Assembly: GCA_001910725.1 (NCBI GenBank)
Contig: MJGA01000006.1
Span: forward strand, 1,674,001-1,738,000
Source: Phanerodontia chrysosporium
Lineage: Eukaryota > Basidiomycota > Agaricomycetes > Polyporales > Phanerochaetaceae
Direction: 5' to 3'
DNA length: 64,000 nucleotides
Of the stretch, positions 44,866 through 56,662 are shown one piece after another. A program made the position numbers and the translations under genes. The notes beneath the pieces are model-generated. The model was not told the origin of the DNA and ran no database searches. It saw only the letters and a program-made list of their open reading frames with translations. Within the stretch, counting starts at the first letter, position 1. Every line of letters begins with the position of its first letter.

Positions 44866-47344
44866 TCAGAGCGTAGAAGATGCAACGACGGTGCTCGTCC
44901 AGGCGGTAGCGGACGGGGCTTGTCCCAGCTCGATAATCCGTCCCAAGTGATCTTGACAGTACACCCGGAATGAACACCCACTGGCGGCGTCCGTTGCAAC
45001 TGCGGCCAGGTTGTTGCACATGCGCAGGACGGGCAGCATCTGCTCGTTGAGCGGCCAGGCTGGGGACGCATAGGTCCTCTGGCAGAGCGGCTTGCCCGTA
45101 GCGCTGCCGGTGTAGAAGACGTTGACGACCGTGGAGGACGCCGGAAGAGCGGCCGCGATTCCTGTCGCAGGAGCAGCATCGAGCCATTGAACACTAGGAT
45201 CTGTTACGAAGGCTCAGCATACAACAAAGCATAGATCTCAAGAACCGCACCCTGCTTCCAGCTGGTCTGAGGGGTCCAGCTGTAGGACCGGATGACGGCA
45301 TCGGCTGTCTGATAGAAGACGTAACAACTAGCAAGCTTCTGCCCTGCGGCATCGGGGACTGCAATTGCAGCAATGCTCGAGCCCATCATTGCATCCGCCA
45401 AGACAGTACCGCGGGTCCACTTCTGGCTTGCGCTGTCCCAGCAGAGTTCTTTGACTGCCATTTGCCCAGTCTCTGCCGCGCTATCGATCAGGAGGCGTAA
45501 ACAACAGGTCGCGGGGTAGACGTACCTTAGAAGTAGATATGACCACGCCTCGCGGTCGCTGAAGCGTCATACCAGCTCATGCACGACATGTTCTGGTACC
45601 AGTCCATCTTAATGCCGAGCGAGTTCAGTGTACCTGACTTCCACTGGTCGCCCAGAAAATGCTTGTCGCTGAGCGTGCAGTCCTCGTCGAGGTAGATCAA
45701 GAAAGCCTGACACCACGCGTAAGTATGCGTGCCGTCGCAGAGCTGAGGATTGCAAAGCGTACCTCTAAACTGCCATCGGTAGTTTGCCAACTCATGGAGG
45801 CCATGGGCCCAACAGGAACCCGACGTCCAACGACTTGTCAGTCGGGCCTCCATGCCATGCGTATCCTCCAAAAGGGGGAGGGTAGACTCGACTCGTATGG
45901 ATGCTGCTGTCAGGATTCGTGTAGAACACCTGCGTGTTTAGATAATTCCCGGTGTTGCACGCCGTGATCGCCGCCACGGGGTAATGCCCTGCGGCCCGTT
46001 GATCGAGATCGGGTAGTTCCACCATGAGTCCCCCGCCAATGAGACCAGTGTGGTGCGATAGGACCAGATGCTAGTGTACTTCGCAGTCCTGCGGTCTCTC
46101 AAGCTGGACCTGCGTAGGTTCGGTTCGACGAAGAGGGCCGCGAGTGTCTGCGGCCCCAAGGCGGACGCCAGCGTAGGGGCCTCGTCCCAAGCGCTGTACA
46201 TCTTGGGCATGGCCTTAGTCTGGTACGCTGTATAAATCTCGTTCGCGGACGCTTGTACTGCTCGCAAGCAGCGCTGCAGATTATCAGCGTTGACAGAGTC
46301 GAGGGCACGCTTATCTCCGTATGCTGTCCAAGTCTCGCCGGCGGGATTCTGCACCGACAGGCCGATTGCGCAATCCTCGTCATGCATGGACTGATGATTC
46401 CTGCAGGTGAGCGCCGCGAAGATGAACAGATTCGTAGGACGAACCTTCGAACATAAGTCGCCGCTCGTATCAAAGGTGTGCAGCATGCGGCGCGGCGTGC
46501 GCATATGTCCGGCGGAGAATGAGTCCTCGAGGTAGTGGTCAGCAAAAGCGTTCATAGAATAGGCGAGGTCGAGTTGCCCTTTGACCGCCATCTGCAGAGC
46601 CACGGTATGGCCAGCATTGTAAGCCGTCCGCGCGTCCGCGCCGAAGTGGTCCCAGTTGATCCACGCGAGGCCGAAGTACGTCGGAATCGTGCGGGTCAAG
46701 GTTGCAGCCTGCAATGCTTTGTTGATGTCCGGTAGAACGCCGCCGTATACAATCGATGGGTCCTTATGGAGCTGGACCGCGAGATTGACAGCGTCAACCT
46801 CCGGCTTGAGAATCGCGAGGAGCTGTTTGCACTCGGATGGCTGACGGATGGTATCGACGGCCAGCCAATTATACGCGTTCTGAAAGCGCTGCTGCTGATC
46901 TTCAGGGGTAGACCCGTCAGAAATGGGGTCCTTCGTGCCGTAGAAGTCGCCGGCGAGCGCGTTGATCTGTCCGTAGGTCAGCTGAAGCCCGTTCTGTAGC
47001 GTGAACGGGTGGACTCCAGCGGGCTCCTTCGTGCCGTCGCTCAGAGTCAAAATGACGGCATCGCCGAGGTAGCCGTGTTCGCGGAATTCAAACTCTACAA
47101 CAAGATGTCAGTACTGACAACTATGAGCTTGGTTGGGACCTACCGGGCTTTCCCACGAGGGGCTTGTGGGGCAAGGGAATAACAATCGGAGTGCGACTGA
47201 AGCCCTCGAATGCAACGCCTGCGTCGCGACGGCGGTGGAGGCCGCTGTATCGGACATCGCTCTATACTCAAGAAGTTAATATATGTTTGTTAAAATGAAA
47301 AAGGATCTTACTCTTTCATAGCAGTTGAATCGTGCTGAGGCCAT
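44866..47344 (-). CDS. Zinc phospholipase C/P1-nuclease-like domain fused to a fucose-lectin-like propeller
   Basis: Six exons (47344-47312, 47261-47144, 47094-45763, 45706-45526, 45480-45251, 45200-44866) give 743 residues with no signal peptide. The first 370 residues are helical and carry INWDHFGADARTAYNAGHT and HYLEDSFSAGHMRTPRRML, whose His-x3-Asp-x5-His spacing matches the zinc site of phospholipase C/P1 nuclease folds. The last 350 residues repeat the pattern of fucose-specific fungal lectins: VFYTNPDSSIHTS, TDGSLEAFLIYL, VFYQTADAVIRSYSW and FRVYCQDHLGRIIELG, each followed by a Trp. A sugar-targeted lipase or nuclease is inferred, not shown. Three single-base losses (45995-45997, 45805-45810, about 45561) break the propeller half. 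Confidence 0.78.
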
Positions 47345-48218
47345 TGTCAGGAGACATGTTCGATCGTACAAGCAATGAGCTGAGCGAGAGCAGGGATGGG
47401 GAGCAGACTAGAGTTTCGTTCTGAGTAGCAGGTTCCACGACAGGCCAGATTTTATAGGACGCAGTGCGTGCGTCTCATGCTGACTGTAGATGGGTGTAGG
47501 CTCGGACTATGGTCCTCTCCCGTTACCTCCGGCGATGGCGAGAAGGGTGGCGTGGCCCTTGAGGAAGTGGCTGGCCCATCTCTAGTGATTGGCTCCGATC
47601 GGCTTCCAGCTGGCGCTGCCGCTATATGCATCGGACACTGGCGCTTCTGATAAAGGCTGCAGAGCAGATTAACGGGGATGAGCAGGAGCTGTGGGACTCC
47701 GTCGGGGTACGCCACAACTCCTTGCTAACGGGGCCTCCTCTCGGATACGGCGGCTCTGCTGCCCTTCGCGCAAAAGGGCTTCATAGGCGATACCTTTCGT
47801 TTAGTTAGATTTCACATGATGAATCACATTCCTGTGGGCTTACGGTAGCATTGCACTTCCGTACATACCCGGAAGCGAACCTGTCGACAGGAGAGCGTGC
47901 TTCGGATACAAGAGACCGTCTACGGAGACGTTGCCTTAGTGCGGCGAAGAGAGCATGCGTTGAGAGGTGGTTCTGCTCGGAGAAGATAGTACTGCATGAT
48001 GAGAAATATTCTGTTTGGAAGGCTTTATTAGCAGTTTTCATTACATCCCGTGGATAGGGAAACGGGGGAGCACGCGATATACGAGGGAAGCGGCGGAAGG
48101 GCAATGTTCCAGCATGATGTGGCGTAGCTAGGGACGACGGGACAAAGTGAAGTCCTGCAATTTGTAGATTTGTAGGAAGCTAAATGGCAGCGAAGAAAAT
48201 TGCAGAGATAAATGTTGA
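47345..48218. other. Intergenic: fusion gene promoter and GT61 3' side
   Basis: Apart from the TATA box at 47450-47456 I see nothing supportable. Confidence 0.5.
47450..47456 (-). promoter_or_regulatory. TATA box of the phospholipase-lectin fusion gene
   Basis: TATAAAA on the minus strand lies about 106 bp upstream of the ATG at 47344. Spacing resembles that of the secreted-protein gene at 29844. Confidence 0.55.
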
Positions 48219-49916
48219 TCACGGGAGCCTGCCTGCGATGCGCTCCTCGATAACCTGTACAACTGTCAGAGCGTGAACGGGAATGCGCGAGCCCTGGAAC
48301 CCTTCGGGGTAGTCCACCTGGGGCAAATTCGGGTACGTGTGGTAACTAGTAGCGCGAGGGTGTCAGCCGCCTGTAGCAGCGAGAATAAAGGGAAGGGGCA
48401 ACGCACGTATCGTTCCGCACTGCGAAGTGCTTGTGCCCAAGCGCACGCGCGGTCCACTCGTAGTCGTGCGCGAAGCCGCCGGGATAGAACATCTCGATGA
48501 CCGTCGAGACGGGTGTTCGCGCCATCATGATCAGGTGCTGTGTGTGACCCGTCCATCAGCCTGTAGTCCGTCAACACGCAAGATAGTACGCACAGTGAGG
48601 CCGTTGCCGTGCACGCCGAGGAGCACGGTCGTCCTTGCAACAAGCGCGAGCTGCTCTTCCTTCGTGAGGAGCTCCATTCTGGCATTATTGAACTCCCAGC
48701 CGCGCGTCGCGCAAAGCTGCTCGAGGGCGGCCACAAGCGCATCGTGGTCTTCGTCAATGAGATGGCGGCGCACGCCCTGGCGATTGACGTATGTGATGAC
48801 CACGCTGTCATCTGGACCGGGGACGGAAAGCCCGTGTTCGACGCGTGCGGCGGCGCGTGTGCCGAGTGCAATCGTCTCGCTGGGCACGTCCGCGAAGCGG
48901 AGCACGGCGCGACGCACAGGCTCCCACCACCAGCGCGAGAGCGCCCCGAGGTTGTGCATGTAGTGGTACGCCTCGCCCGCGGTGCGCTGCACCTGCGTGC
49001 CGCAGATCACCCCGCGGAACGCGGCGCTGCGGTCCGCGAGGAGCACCGTATCGAAGCGCCACGCACGCGCGTGGGCCCCGCCCGCCGCGCTCGCTGCGAC
49101 GCGGTCGTGCCAGTCGCTCTGCACCTCCACCGTCAGGTCCGGGAACGCCGCTCGCAGGAAGAAGGAGTTGATACCCGGGCGGTCGCGCCAGCCGTTCGCA
49201 TCTGCGTGTGCGAAGATCGCACGCGTGACGGGCGGCGCGCTCGTCAGCTCTGCGCTCGCGGGGTTGACTCTGGCGATGAACGTGCCCTGCCACGTCGCCC
49301 ACGTGCCGACGATGAGCTCTGCGCAGAAGTGGTAGTAGTGGTCGAGAAACTGCTGCGGGTCGTTGAATAGCCAGGTGTTGCCATGCACAGGGTACACACG
49401 GTTGCGGTGTGACTCGACATTCTCGAGAGATGCGCCCCAGCGCTGGCGCGCCTGGGTGGGCGTGAGGAAGTCCATGTCTTTTGCTGTCGGCTCGCGTGCA
49501 GCGATGTTCTCGGGTGATGTGTCCGCTGCGAGGCCGGTTGAGGTCATGAGTCGTATGTCCGGGAATTCAGAAGAGGGTCGTGATGAGATGATGAAAAGTG
49601 TGCCGTTCGCCATGTAGAGGTTTTTGAAGACAGTCCAGCCAGGAGCATGGGATTCGATCTTAGTCTCCGGGAAATCGTCAACGACGTCACCGGATGTATC
49701 CATAATGGGGATGTCATGATCATGAGGAATAAAGGTGTGCGGGACTTGCAGCGCTTCCTGGGGAGCTGCCCGAGCGTGGTTCACCTGGGCGTTAACGATA
49801 ACGTCTCCCGAGAAGAACTCTGGCTGGAACATCCCGAGGAAACTGGTGGCTATGTGCATGCCTAGCGCACCACCAAGCACGAGCATGGTATCACGGAGCG
49901 ATCGTGTGCGGACCAT
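48219..49916 (-). CDS. GT61-family glycosyltransferase (EOGT/xylosyltransferase-like)
   Basis: Exons 49916-48594, 48537-48407 and 48345-48219 encode 526 residues without frame problems. A short basic N-terminus and one hydrophobic stretch (about 10-30) indicate a type II Golgi membrane protein. The catalytic part shows family-typical segments: NTWLFNDPQQFLDHYYHFCAELIVG, CGTQVQRTAGEAYHY, SVVITYVNRQGVRRHL, and the late VLLGVHGNGLTH with STVIEMFYPGGFAHDYEW (each shown in part of a longer conserved block). Members transfer GlcNAc or xylose to proteins or wall glycans; the acceptor here is unknown. The start is the first in-frame ATG. Confidence 0.9.
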
Positions 49917-50838
49917 GGCGGAGGCACAGTTGGTCGCAGGTGGCCGTTAGCGTGAAATGTCGTTTAGCCTTTGGAGACTCGGACCAGGGACCTACAGAGC
50001 ACACTAAACATCAACACTCCTGAACAAGGTGCAACCATTGAGAAGAGACAGCGCGCCTTCACGCTTTTACGCGTAACAACACGTGCCAAAGTGTTAGCAC
50101 TTTGTAGCAGCTCCTCGTACGAAGCATAACTAATGAGCATCGGTTATAATCGGATAAGATGCCTGGGATAACGACCATACTGACATCCGCGAGGGCCGCT
50201 CGTAGCCGTGTCTGGGAAATGCAAGAAAAACTCACGTGGGCTGCCTCTGATACCACCAGTCTCTACACTGGCGCGAAGGGTGCTTCAAAGATGAAGTCGG
50301 GTATGTTGGGGCCAAGCTTGGTGGGAAGAGAGGGCAGGAGAGACGGATGGAGAGGGAACCAGTGGTCTATATGGCCGGACTCCTTCCTGACATCAACTCC
50401 CAAACTTGCCAACTTTGATCGCTCGTGCAGTGACAGTGGACAGGTCCCCTTGCCGAAATGGACTTGCCTATCGGCGGCATCGCTCTACCGCCCAGTTATC
50501 GGCCTATGGTACGGAGACATATCCCCTTGTTCGCAATCGCTGACGGAGAGGGCCCTTTGCTTGCCCCGGCGTTACGGTCTTGACGGACGCTAGCCATGAT
50601 CGTCCCGAACACGCACGCTCCTCCAAGCGAGAGCCCGCCTGTCCCTGGCAGGGCCGCAGCCGGTGCTAGCCGAGCGTGAGGCCTGGCGCGCTCACCGCCG
50701 GAGAGACTCGTTCCATCTTCATCTATACCTGTGGATGACCGAGTGTTTCGCATAAGTATCCGTGAGGATAAGAGAAACCATAGATTACCTACGATTCACC
50801 CCCAGCCGGTGGGAGCTAGCGCCTGCCCTTCAGCGTCG
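49917..50838. other. Intergenic: GT61 promoter side
   Basis: No supportable gene is seen; frames are short and lack exon-like codon bias. Confidence 0.45.
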
Positions 50839-52042
50839 CTATTGACTAGTCAGAATGGACCTAGCCTCCTCTAGCCTTCGACTCGGCCCATCAATTTCTT
50901 CCGCGCCGCTCGACCTCCATGCTCCACTTGTACGGGCCAAGCCGCACGATGCAAACACGGGCAGCTGGCGCCCTCCACAGCCCCCGGGAATGCCGTACAG
51001 CTTTGCTCGACGAGGGCGGCCAGAAACGACCATTGAAGTTTCGAGCGGGATTCCATCGAGAACGAGCGTGACCCCCGAGACCGCGTCCGTCGCACATGTC
51101 GTCTTAGTACATCCGCGGAGCATCCGAGAACATGCAAGTTGTCGTCGAGCCCGTGTGCCAAGTGACCAAGCTTGGGTAGGAACTCGGGCGGGTGGTCTGC
51201 CGTCATATCGTGGGCCACATTTCTCGAGTTCAAGCCAGTCGGAGCACCACCACGGGCACGCCTGAGGCTCACGAGCAAGCCACTCTTCGGCTTGCTTCTT
51301 GAGTCTGTCTTCGCGTGGGTAGCACGGACCACTATACGGAAACAGCGGACCCATCTCGCGAGGAGGTAGCGTCTGTCCGGTGCCCGTTGCGTAAGAACCT
51401 GATAGCAGAGGTGGCGTTGGGAAACTAATTCACCTCGGAGGCGAACAAATGACATACCTGAAGCTCTTGAAGGTGCATTAAGCCGAAACTACGCAGTGCA
51501 AACTGTCCAGATGCATTTTCGTATGGCGAGCTATCCACGATATGCGAACGGACCGACAGCCATGTACAAAGGTCGGCCGGGGAACGGCTCAGAAACAGGT
51601 TGTGTATAGGCCTGAGTACCTAATAGTGGTTAGATTCAGCGGTCTCGAGCCCATGGAGATGCCTTGAGGCGACTCACCAGTCTCAAAGCGAGGATATTGG
51701 GGTGCTCGATAGCTGAGAGGTTTCCAAGTAGCATCGTCATCGAGTACGTCGAGTCGGCCTCATCCTTCGGACATACCGTCGTTGGGAGCGAGAGATGTGT
51801 AGAAGCACGGCGTTCAGCTGTGAGACATTCGCTACTCAACTGCTCCCCAGGATACCCCTTTGCGCACCATTCTCCTCATTTTCAGCCCTCTCGACGAGCC
51901 GGCGAGGATGTGGTTTTGGTGCAACACGGAAATATTTCTCACGAGGCGCATCAGCGCCATCAAGGACGTAGCGCCGACCGTCTCGCACCGGCCTCGGGCT
52001 TTGCAGCTTCGCATTCCACAGCTTTATCTCTCTCAGTAACAT
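50839..52042 (-). CDS. Unrecognised protein, four-exon model
   Basis: The exon chain is 52042-51856, 51817-51678, 51619-51458 and 51398-50839. The first three exons join in phase through introns of 38 and 58 nt. They encode a polar N-terminus (DGRRYVLDGADAPREKYF), a middle with MTMLLGNLSAIEHPNILALRL and HNLFLSRSPADLCTWLSV, and YENASGQFALRSFGLMHLQ. The last exon carries REDRLKKQAEEWLAREPQ and CPWWCSDWLELEKC; one G must be restored at 51457-51458 to enter it. Near 51190 a second frame also looks coding, so the final exon may be wrong. Total is about 349 residues. I recognise no family. Confidence 0.5.
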
Positions 52043-52164
52043 TGCAGAATTGTTGATTTACATGGTAGGAAGCACAGTAGCTAATCACAGATTCATCAAG
52101 ACGTACAAGCAGGCATTCATCTTCCAGACAACTTTTCTCATGCAGCACGACACGCTCCCAGTCC

Positions 52165-53864
52165 TCAAACGAGAAGCGTCACCGGCATATTGGAGCTCCT
52201 GAGCTGCACGCTACCGAGCGCCTTATCCTTGTCGCCCTCCCAGTACACGTCACCCTGGACGACACCGCGCGCGACGCTACGCACGAGCACGTTGCGCTTG
52301 CGGCCTGCGCCCGTGGGGTCCTCGACGTCCGCGCGCTGCTCGACGCGCGGCTGGAAGAACGTCGAGCCGCGAAGCGTGAACGCGCCTTCGTACGTCGCGT
52401 GCAGCGCCGCGTGTGCCGGCGAGTTCGACGTCGCGCCGTCAAAGTGCAGCAGCGAGTCCACCGGCGCGGACACGAAGGCGACGTGCAGCGGGCTGTTCGA
52501 CGTGTGCGCGAGCACGTTGAACGCGCTGCCGTCCTCGTCGTCCGTCGTGGCGATCATGGAGATGTTGGTACGGAGTGGGCTGGACGGGGCAGGTGTCAGA
52601 AGGCGTTCAGAGCGTTGCACTGCGGAGGCCTACCTGTTGCTGGTGACGAGCGAGACATTCGTCGCCGGACCTTTGCCGTCGTTGAGCAGGCTGATGTTGG
52701 CGGAGATTGGAGAGTTCGTGGTGTGGATTTCGAGCGTGTCTTTTACGACAAAGTTGCCTGTTATAGGGCCATTTGACGACTTCCAGTCGACGAAGTCGGC
52801 AGAAAGTGACTAGGTAAAGACGTCAGAATGTAATATACCACGAGTGAGAGCATCTTAAAGCTCACTTCAGCGTCAATCGGCATATTCGAAGTCGAGAAAG
52901 TAAGCGAGTCGAAGTGCACCGACTCTGCGAGGTCAGCGACGCTATGGCGGAACAGGGGCATGTCTGTTTTAAGGCCTCGAATTTGTAGGGGTGAGGACTC
53001 CGACTTTGCGGGGAGATGAATGTCGACGAAGAACGAGGTGCGATGGTGGTGGTCATTGTGCCTCCAGTTTGGGCTCTACGTAGGTAGGAGCATCAGCATT
53101 ATGAAATCCCCATCGGAATTTGGGACTCACAAAGATCCCCACGCCGTTCTTGTCATGCTCCTGCTGCAACAAGCAGACCTTGGCCCGGTTTAGCAGGAAC
53201 TCGGCGTCGTACACAAAAGTGACCGAGACGTTCACGTCGCTGCTGTCTTCGCCGTCATCGATGATGCGAACAGCTCCGTGCGAGAGCGAGCCCCGGCTGA
53301 TGAAGTAGAGTAGGTCCGAGGATACCGGAAGCTTGACCGATGTCCTAGCGGCGTAGCGGTCATGGCCAAGCTCGACGTCGTCCATAATGTGATGCGGAAA
53401 GTGGTCCAAGATGGTCCAGTCGAGCACCTCCTTGCAGTCGCTGGGGAGGTCAGGCTCGCCGACCAGGACGCCTGTCGGGCTGCGCCAATCATGGATCTGC
53501 ACGACGATCAGCGTTCAGCTAAGCACAGCTGACAAGAGCGACTCACAGCATGGGCGACTCGAGCAATGCTGCGCATGAAGGACGGGAAGAGCAGGACAAA
53601 GACGGCGAGCAGCATCAGCATGTGCACTGCGCGGACGATGAGTCGTCTCGAGCGCGACCGACGTGGGTGCGGCGTGAAACTGCCTGGTAGGGGCATCGGG
53701 CTGCCATGGATGTAGATGGCGTCGTAGCCCGCATAGCCCGGGACGACCGCGACGCGTCCTGCAGGGAGCGCACCCTGCTGCTTCTCCGCGGTCTGCGGGA
53801 GCAGCGGGGCTGAAGGATAGCTGGGAGGAGCGTGCGGCACTTGGCTGTAGGCTGCTGCGTCCAT
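52165..53864 (-). CDS. Membrane-anchored protein with repeated S/T-x-N-x-P beta motifs
   Basis: Five exons (53864-53547, 53496-53131, 53075-52866, 52809-52634, 52579-52165) give 494 residues, all in phase. The N-terminus is a Pro-rich cytoplasmic tail and a basic patch (RRSRSRRLIVR), then one transmembrane helix (about 80-100). The rest is beta-rich and repeats a short motif seven times: TSNMPI, SSNGPI, TTNSPI, TSNSPL, TSNSPL, TSNSPA and SSNMPV, most followed by a run of alternating hydrophobics. This resembles a DUF4097-like adhesin fold, described here from pattern only. It is a type II membrane protein with the repeats probably outside. The function is unknown. Confidence 0.8.
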
Positions 53865-54360
53865 TGAGGAGATGTGCTTGGGGAGACTGTGCTCGCTCAG
53901 GAGAACATTTGTACTCTGGAGCTGGTGCGCAGCGCAGGTGTTACCGCATGGTCAATGCATTTGTGGGCAACCTCCAGGCACTGCTGCGACTGCGGGGCCT
54001 GCTGCGTGAGGGGCAACGTGCAGTCCAGAGCCAAGCAGCGGAGCCGACGCGGGGCGCCAACCGCGCGTCTGCTGACATAAGCCGCCGGTGGTCGATATGC
54101 ACACGTCCTCGACAACCTCATCCCGAATTGCGAACACAGGACTGTACTCAGAGATCTCAGGCTGCTCACTCGGCAGGGCTTGCTACACATTTTGACAACA
54201 AACGTTAGGGAAGAGAACTCACTGCGCTGTAAACTGCTGAGCTGCGGTTTGTAATTGTACACCCCGATACGCTAGGTTCCTCTGACATCGTGGTGATGTC
54301 CGCAGCTGATTCAATCTAGTTCACTATCGCACCTTGCGCTTGTTGCGTGGACACACCGGG

Positions 54361-54384
54361 ACCGCGCAGGACCGCGCAGGACCG
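54361..54384. repeat. 10-bp direct tandem repeat, about 2.4 copies
   Basis: The unit ACCGCGCAGG occurs twice back to back and is followed by a partial third copy. It may be a protein-binding array or chance. Confidence 0.7.
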
Positions 54385-54944
54385 CACATGGCCATGAGCA
54401 GCGGCTGCGGATTTGCATGGCATCGACGACTCAGACCAGCGGCGGTTGGGTGGTTCAGACACAGATCCCGAGTTGAACTCTCCCTGCCGTCGACATCTGT
54501 TTCACTCAGCTTTGTCCACAGCAGTGGACAATATCGAAGATACCCGCGCTCTTTTTATTTTTTGGTGGCAGACAGAACGCCACAGCTTACCTCGGTCGTC
54601 ATGTTTGTACGTGTACCTTTACGTGTCATGCAAGCCTTAAGGGTACAATGTGACCCAGCACACTTCTCTTTTTCAGGATGCACGCGGCCCGCCGCCACTT
54701 GGGGAATGAAAGTGGGGCAAAGTACATAGAAAGCCGCCATCACGGGTGCTCTATGACCGCTGCCGTCATCAAGAATGCAGCGTCGTGAAGGATGCGGGTC
54801 ACATTGTCCATAGTAGGTTCTCCCTCTGTTTACATTATGCTCACAAGGTTCGAGTAAACAAGACCACATCTACATGATACAACAGCCATGGACACGATTG
54901 TCTAACATGCTTTGAGACTGTCTTTTGCGCTCCGCGCACCGCCG

Positions 54945-54950
54945 TATAAA
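54945..54950 (+). promoter_or_regulatory. TATA box of the F-box gene
   Basis: TATAAA lies 155 bp upstream of the ATG at 55105, with a pyrimidine-rich stretch and possible leader sequence between. Confidence 0.5.
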
Positions 54951-55104
54951 TGCCCGAACATCTCGGACACACTCCTCACCCCCATAGAAAACTCGTCAAA
55001 CGTCGTAGACTCTTCCGAGAAGGAATCCACTGACGATCAGCGAAACAACACGGTAAGAAGCTAGTGCAAATGTCTCCTCCACAATCTCACCTGCTTCAGC
55101 ATAG

Positions 55105-56492
55105 ATGCCAATAGATGCATTACCTTCCGAATTGCTGGAGGCGATCCTCGAGGCCTTGTGGCGAGACTTAGACGAGCTTCCACATATGAAGGAGCGCAAA
55201 CGCACTGAGCTCAGCCGCTGCTCGCTCGTCTGCAAATTCTGGTGCGCGCCGGCGCGCAAACTCCTCTTCCGCGACATCGTCTACTCCTTCCGGCGCGTGC
55301 CCGGCGGCGGACTCGCCCGGTGGGAAGCCCTGCACCATGACACAGACGGCCGATGGGGCACGCGCCTCAACGAGCCGGAGACGGTGCCGTACAAGACGCT
55401 CGAGATGTTCGTCGCCTTCCTACGGACGGTGCCCGACGTCGCGCGCGCCGTGCAGCGTCTGACGCTCAGGTGCTATCCGTCAGAGTGGCAGCGGTCGTGG
55501 AGGGCCCCGCAGGCGATCTTCAGCGAGCGGGACCGCGTCGACCCCGCGCTCCTCGCGAGCCTGCTGCACGCGCTGCCGAATCTCACACAGCTGACGACGC
55601 ACACCGTCGTCCCCGCGCACCCGCGCGCGTTCGCGCATCCGACCCTCAAGGCGCTGACGATCCTGTACGAAGCCATGGTCCCGGAGAGCTGCGACCCCGA
55701 GGTCGTGCTTCGGTGCTTCCCGATGGTGACCGAGCTTGTCCTGCGGGACGGAGGGCGCGACACCGGACGCTGGCCTGCCTTGGCGGCGGTAGGGCGCCCT
55801 CCGCTGGCCCTGCACTCCCTGCGGTTGATCGAACTCAGCTTCCTCCCGCCCGGGTTGCGGGCATGCTCACGGCGTCCGGCACGGTCCACGCACTGCGGTC
55901 GCTCTGGCTGGAACGCATCCAGGAGACCGCGCTTCCGGCGGTGCAGGTGCTTCTCAATGCAGTCGGTCCATCCTTGCACTGCATTCGCTACTACATCGAG
56001 ACGTACGATGACTTGAATGGTGGGTTCATGTCCTACGGAGCATTTGCGGCTGCTGATCGGTCTGCTCCTTTAGCTGTGGATGACCACCAGGCTATAGACT
56101 TCACGCCCTGCCGTGCCTTGCAAAAGCTGACCGTCAGTGCCGAGGGCGTGCTCGACTTCCATCTCGAGCGGTGGGACAGCGCACTCGGCGCTGTGACGTC
56201 TATCTTCACCGCTATGACAGCGTCACCGGGCATTGCCTACCCAGAACTCAAGGAAGTCACCGTAGAGTTGCTCCTCGAGGTTGTCGACCCCAACATGAAT
56301 CCGCAGAGGCGTTACAGGCAAGCAAGCGCGCTCGACGAGGCGTTGAACGTTCTCGTCGAGTGCTCCTCGGTCCGCAAGGTGACTGTCCGTTATGTCGGTG
56401 ACCCAGACTTAGAGGACGAGGGCGAAGGGAGAACCTTAGTCGAAGCTATATTGCCCAAGCTACATCGTTTAGGGCGACTGGAGATTGAGTAA
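55105..56492 (+). CDS. F-box protein
   Basis: A single exon of 462 residues begins with a classic F-box (DALPSELLEAILEALW, then RCSLVCKFWCAPARKLLFRDI). It continues with Leu-rich repeat-like segments typical of the large Agaricomycete F-box expansion. F-box proteins link substrates to SCF ubiquitin ligases through Skp1; the substrate cannot be predicted. Read literally, the frame leaves the protein at about 55850. Restoring one C in the run 55849-55851 joins it to a second open segment (RVAGMLTASGTVHALRSLW) that runs to the stop at 56490-56492. The gene converges on KGD1. Confidence 0.9.
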
Positions 56493-56662
56493 CTTTGAGA
56501 GACTCCGAGGTAGCTGGCGCATAATAGGCATCTGCGTGTACTTGGCCGATCATTCGACGATATTCAAAGTGAGAGCTTGGAATGTTCTGTAATTACGCTA
56601 GTGTACGAGGGAAAGTCACAATACAAACTAATATACCCGGACGTGGAGGGAAGATGTATGAT

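Larger units (their letters stand above)
53865..55104. other. Divergent promoter region of repeat-protein gene (-) and F-box gene (+)
   Basis: 1.2 kb with no supportable gene. It contains a TATA box at 54945-54950 and a short tandem repeat at 54361-54384. Confidence 0.5.
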
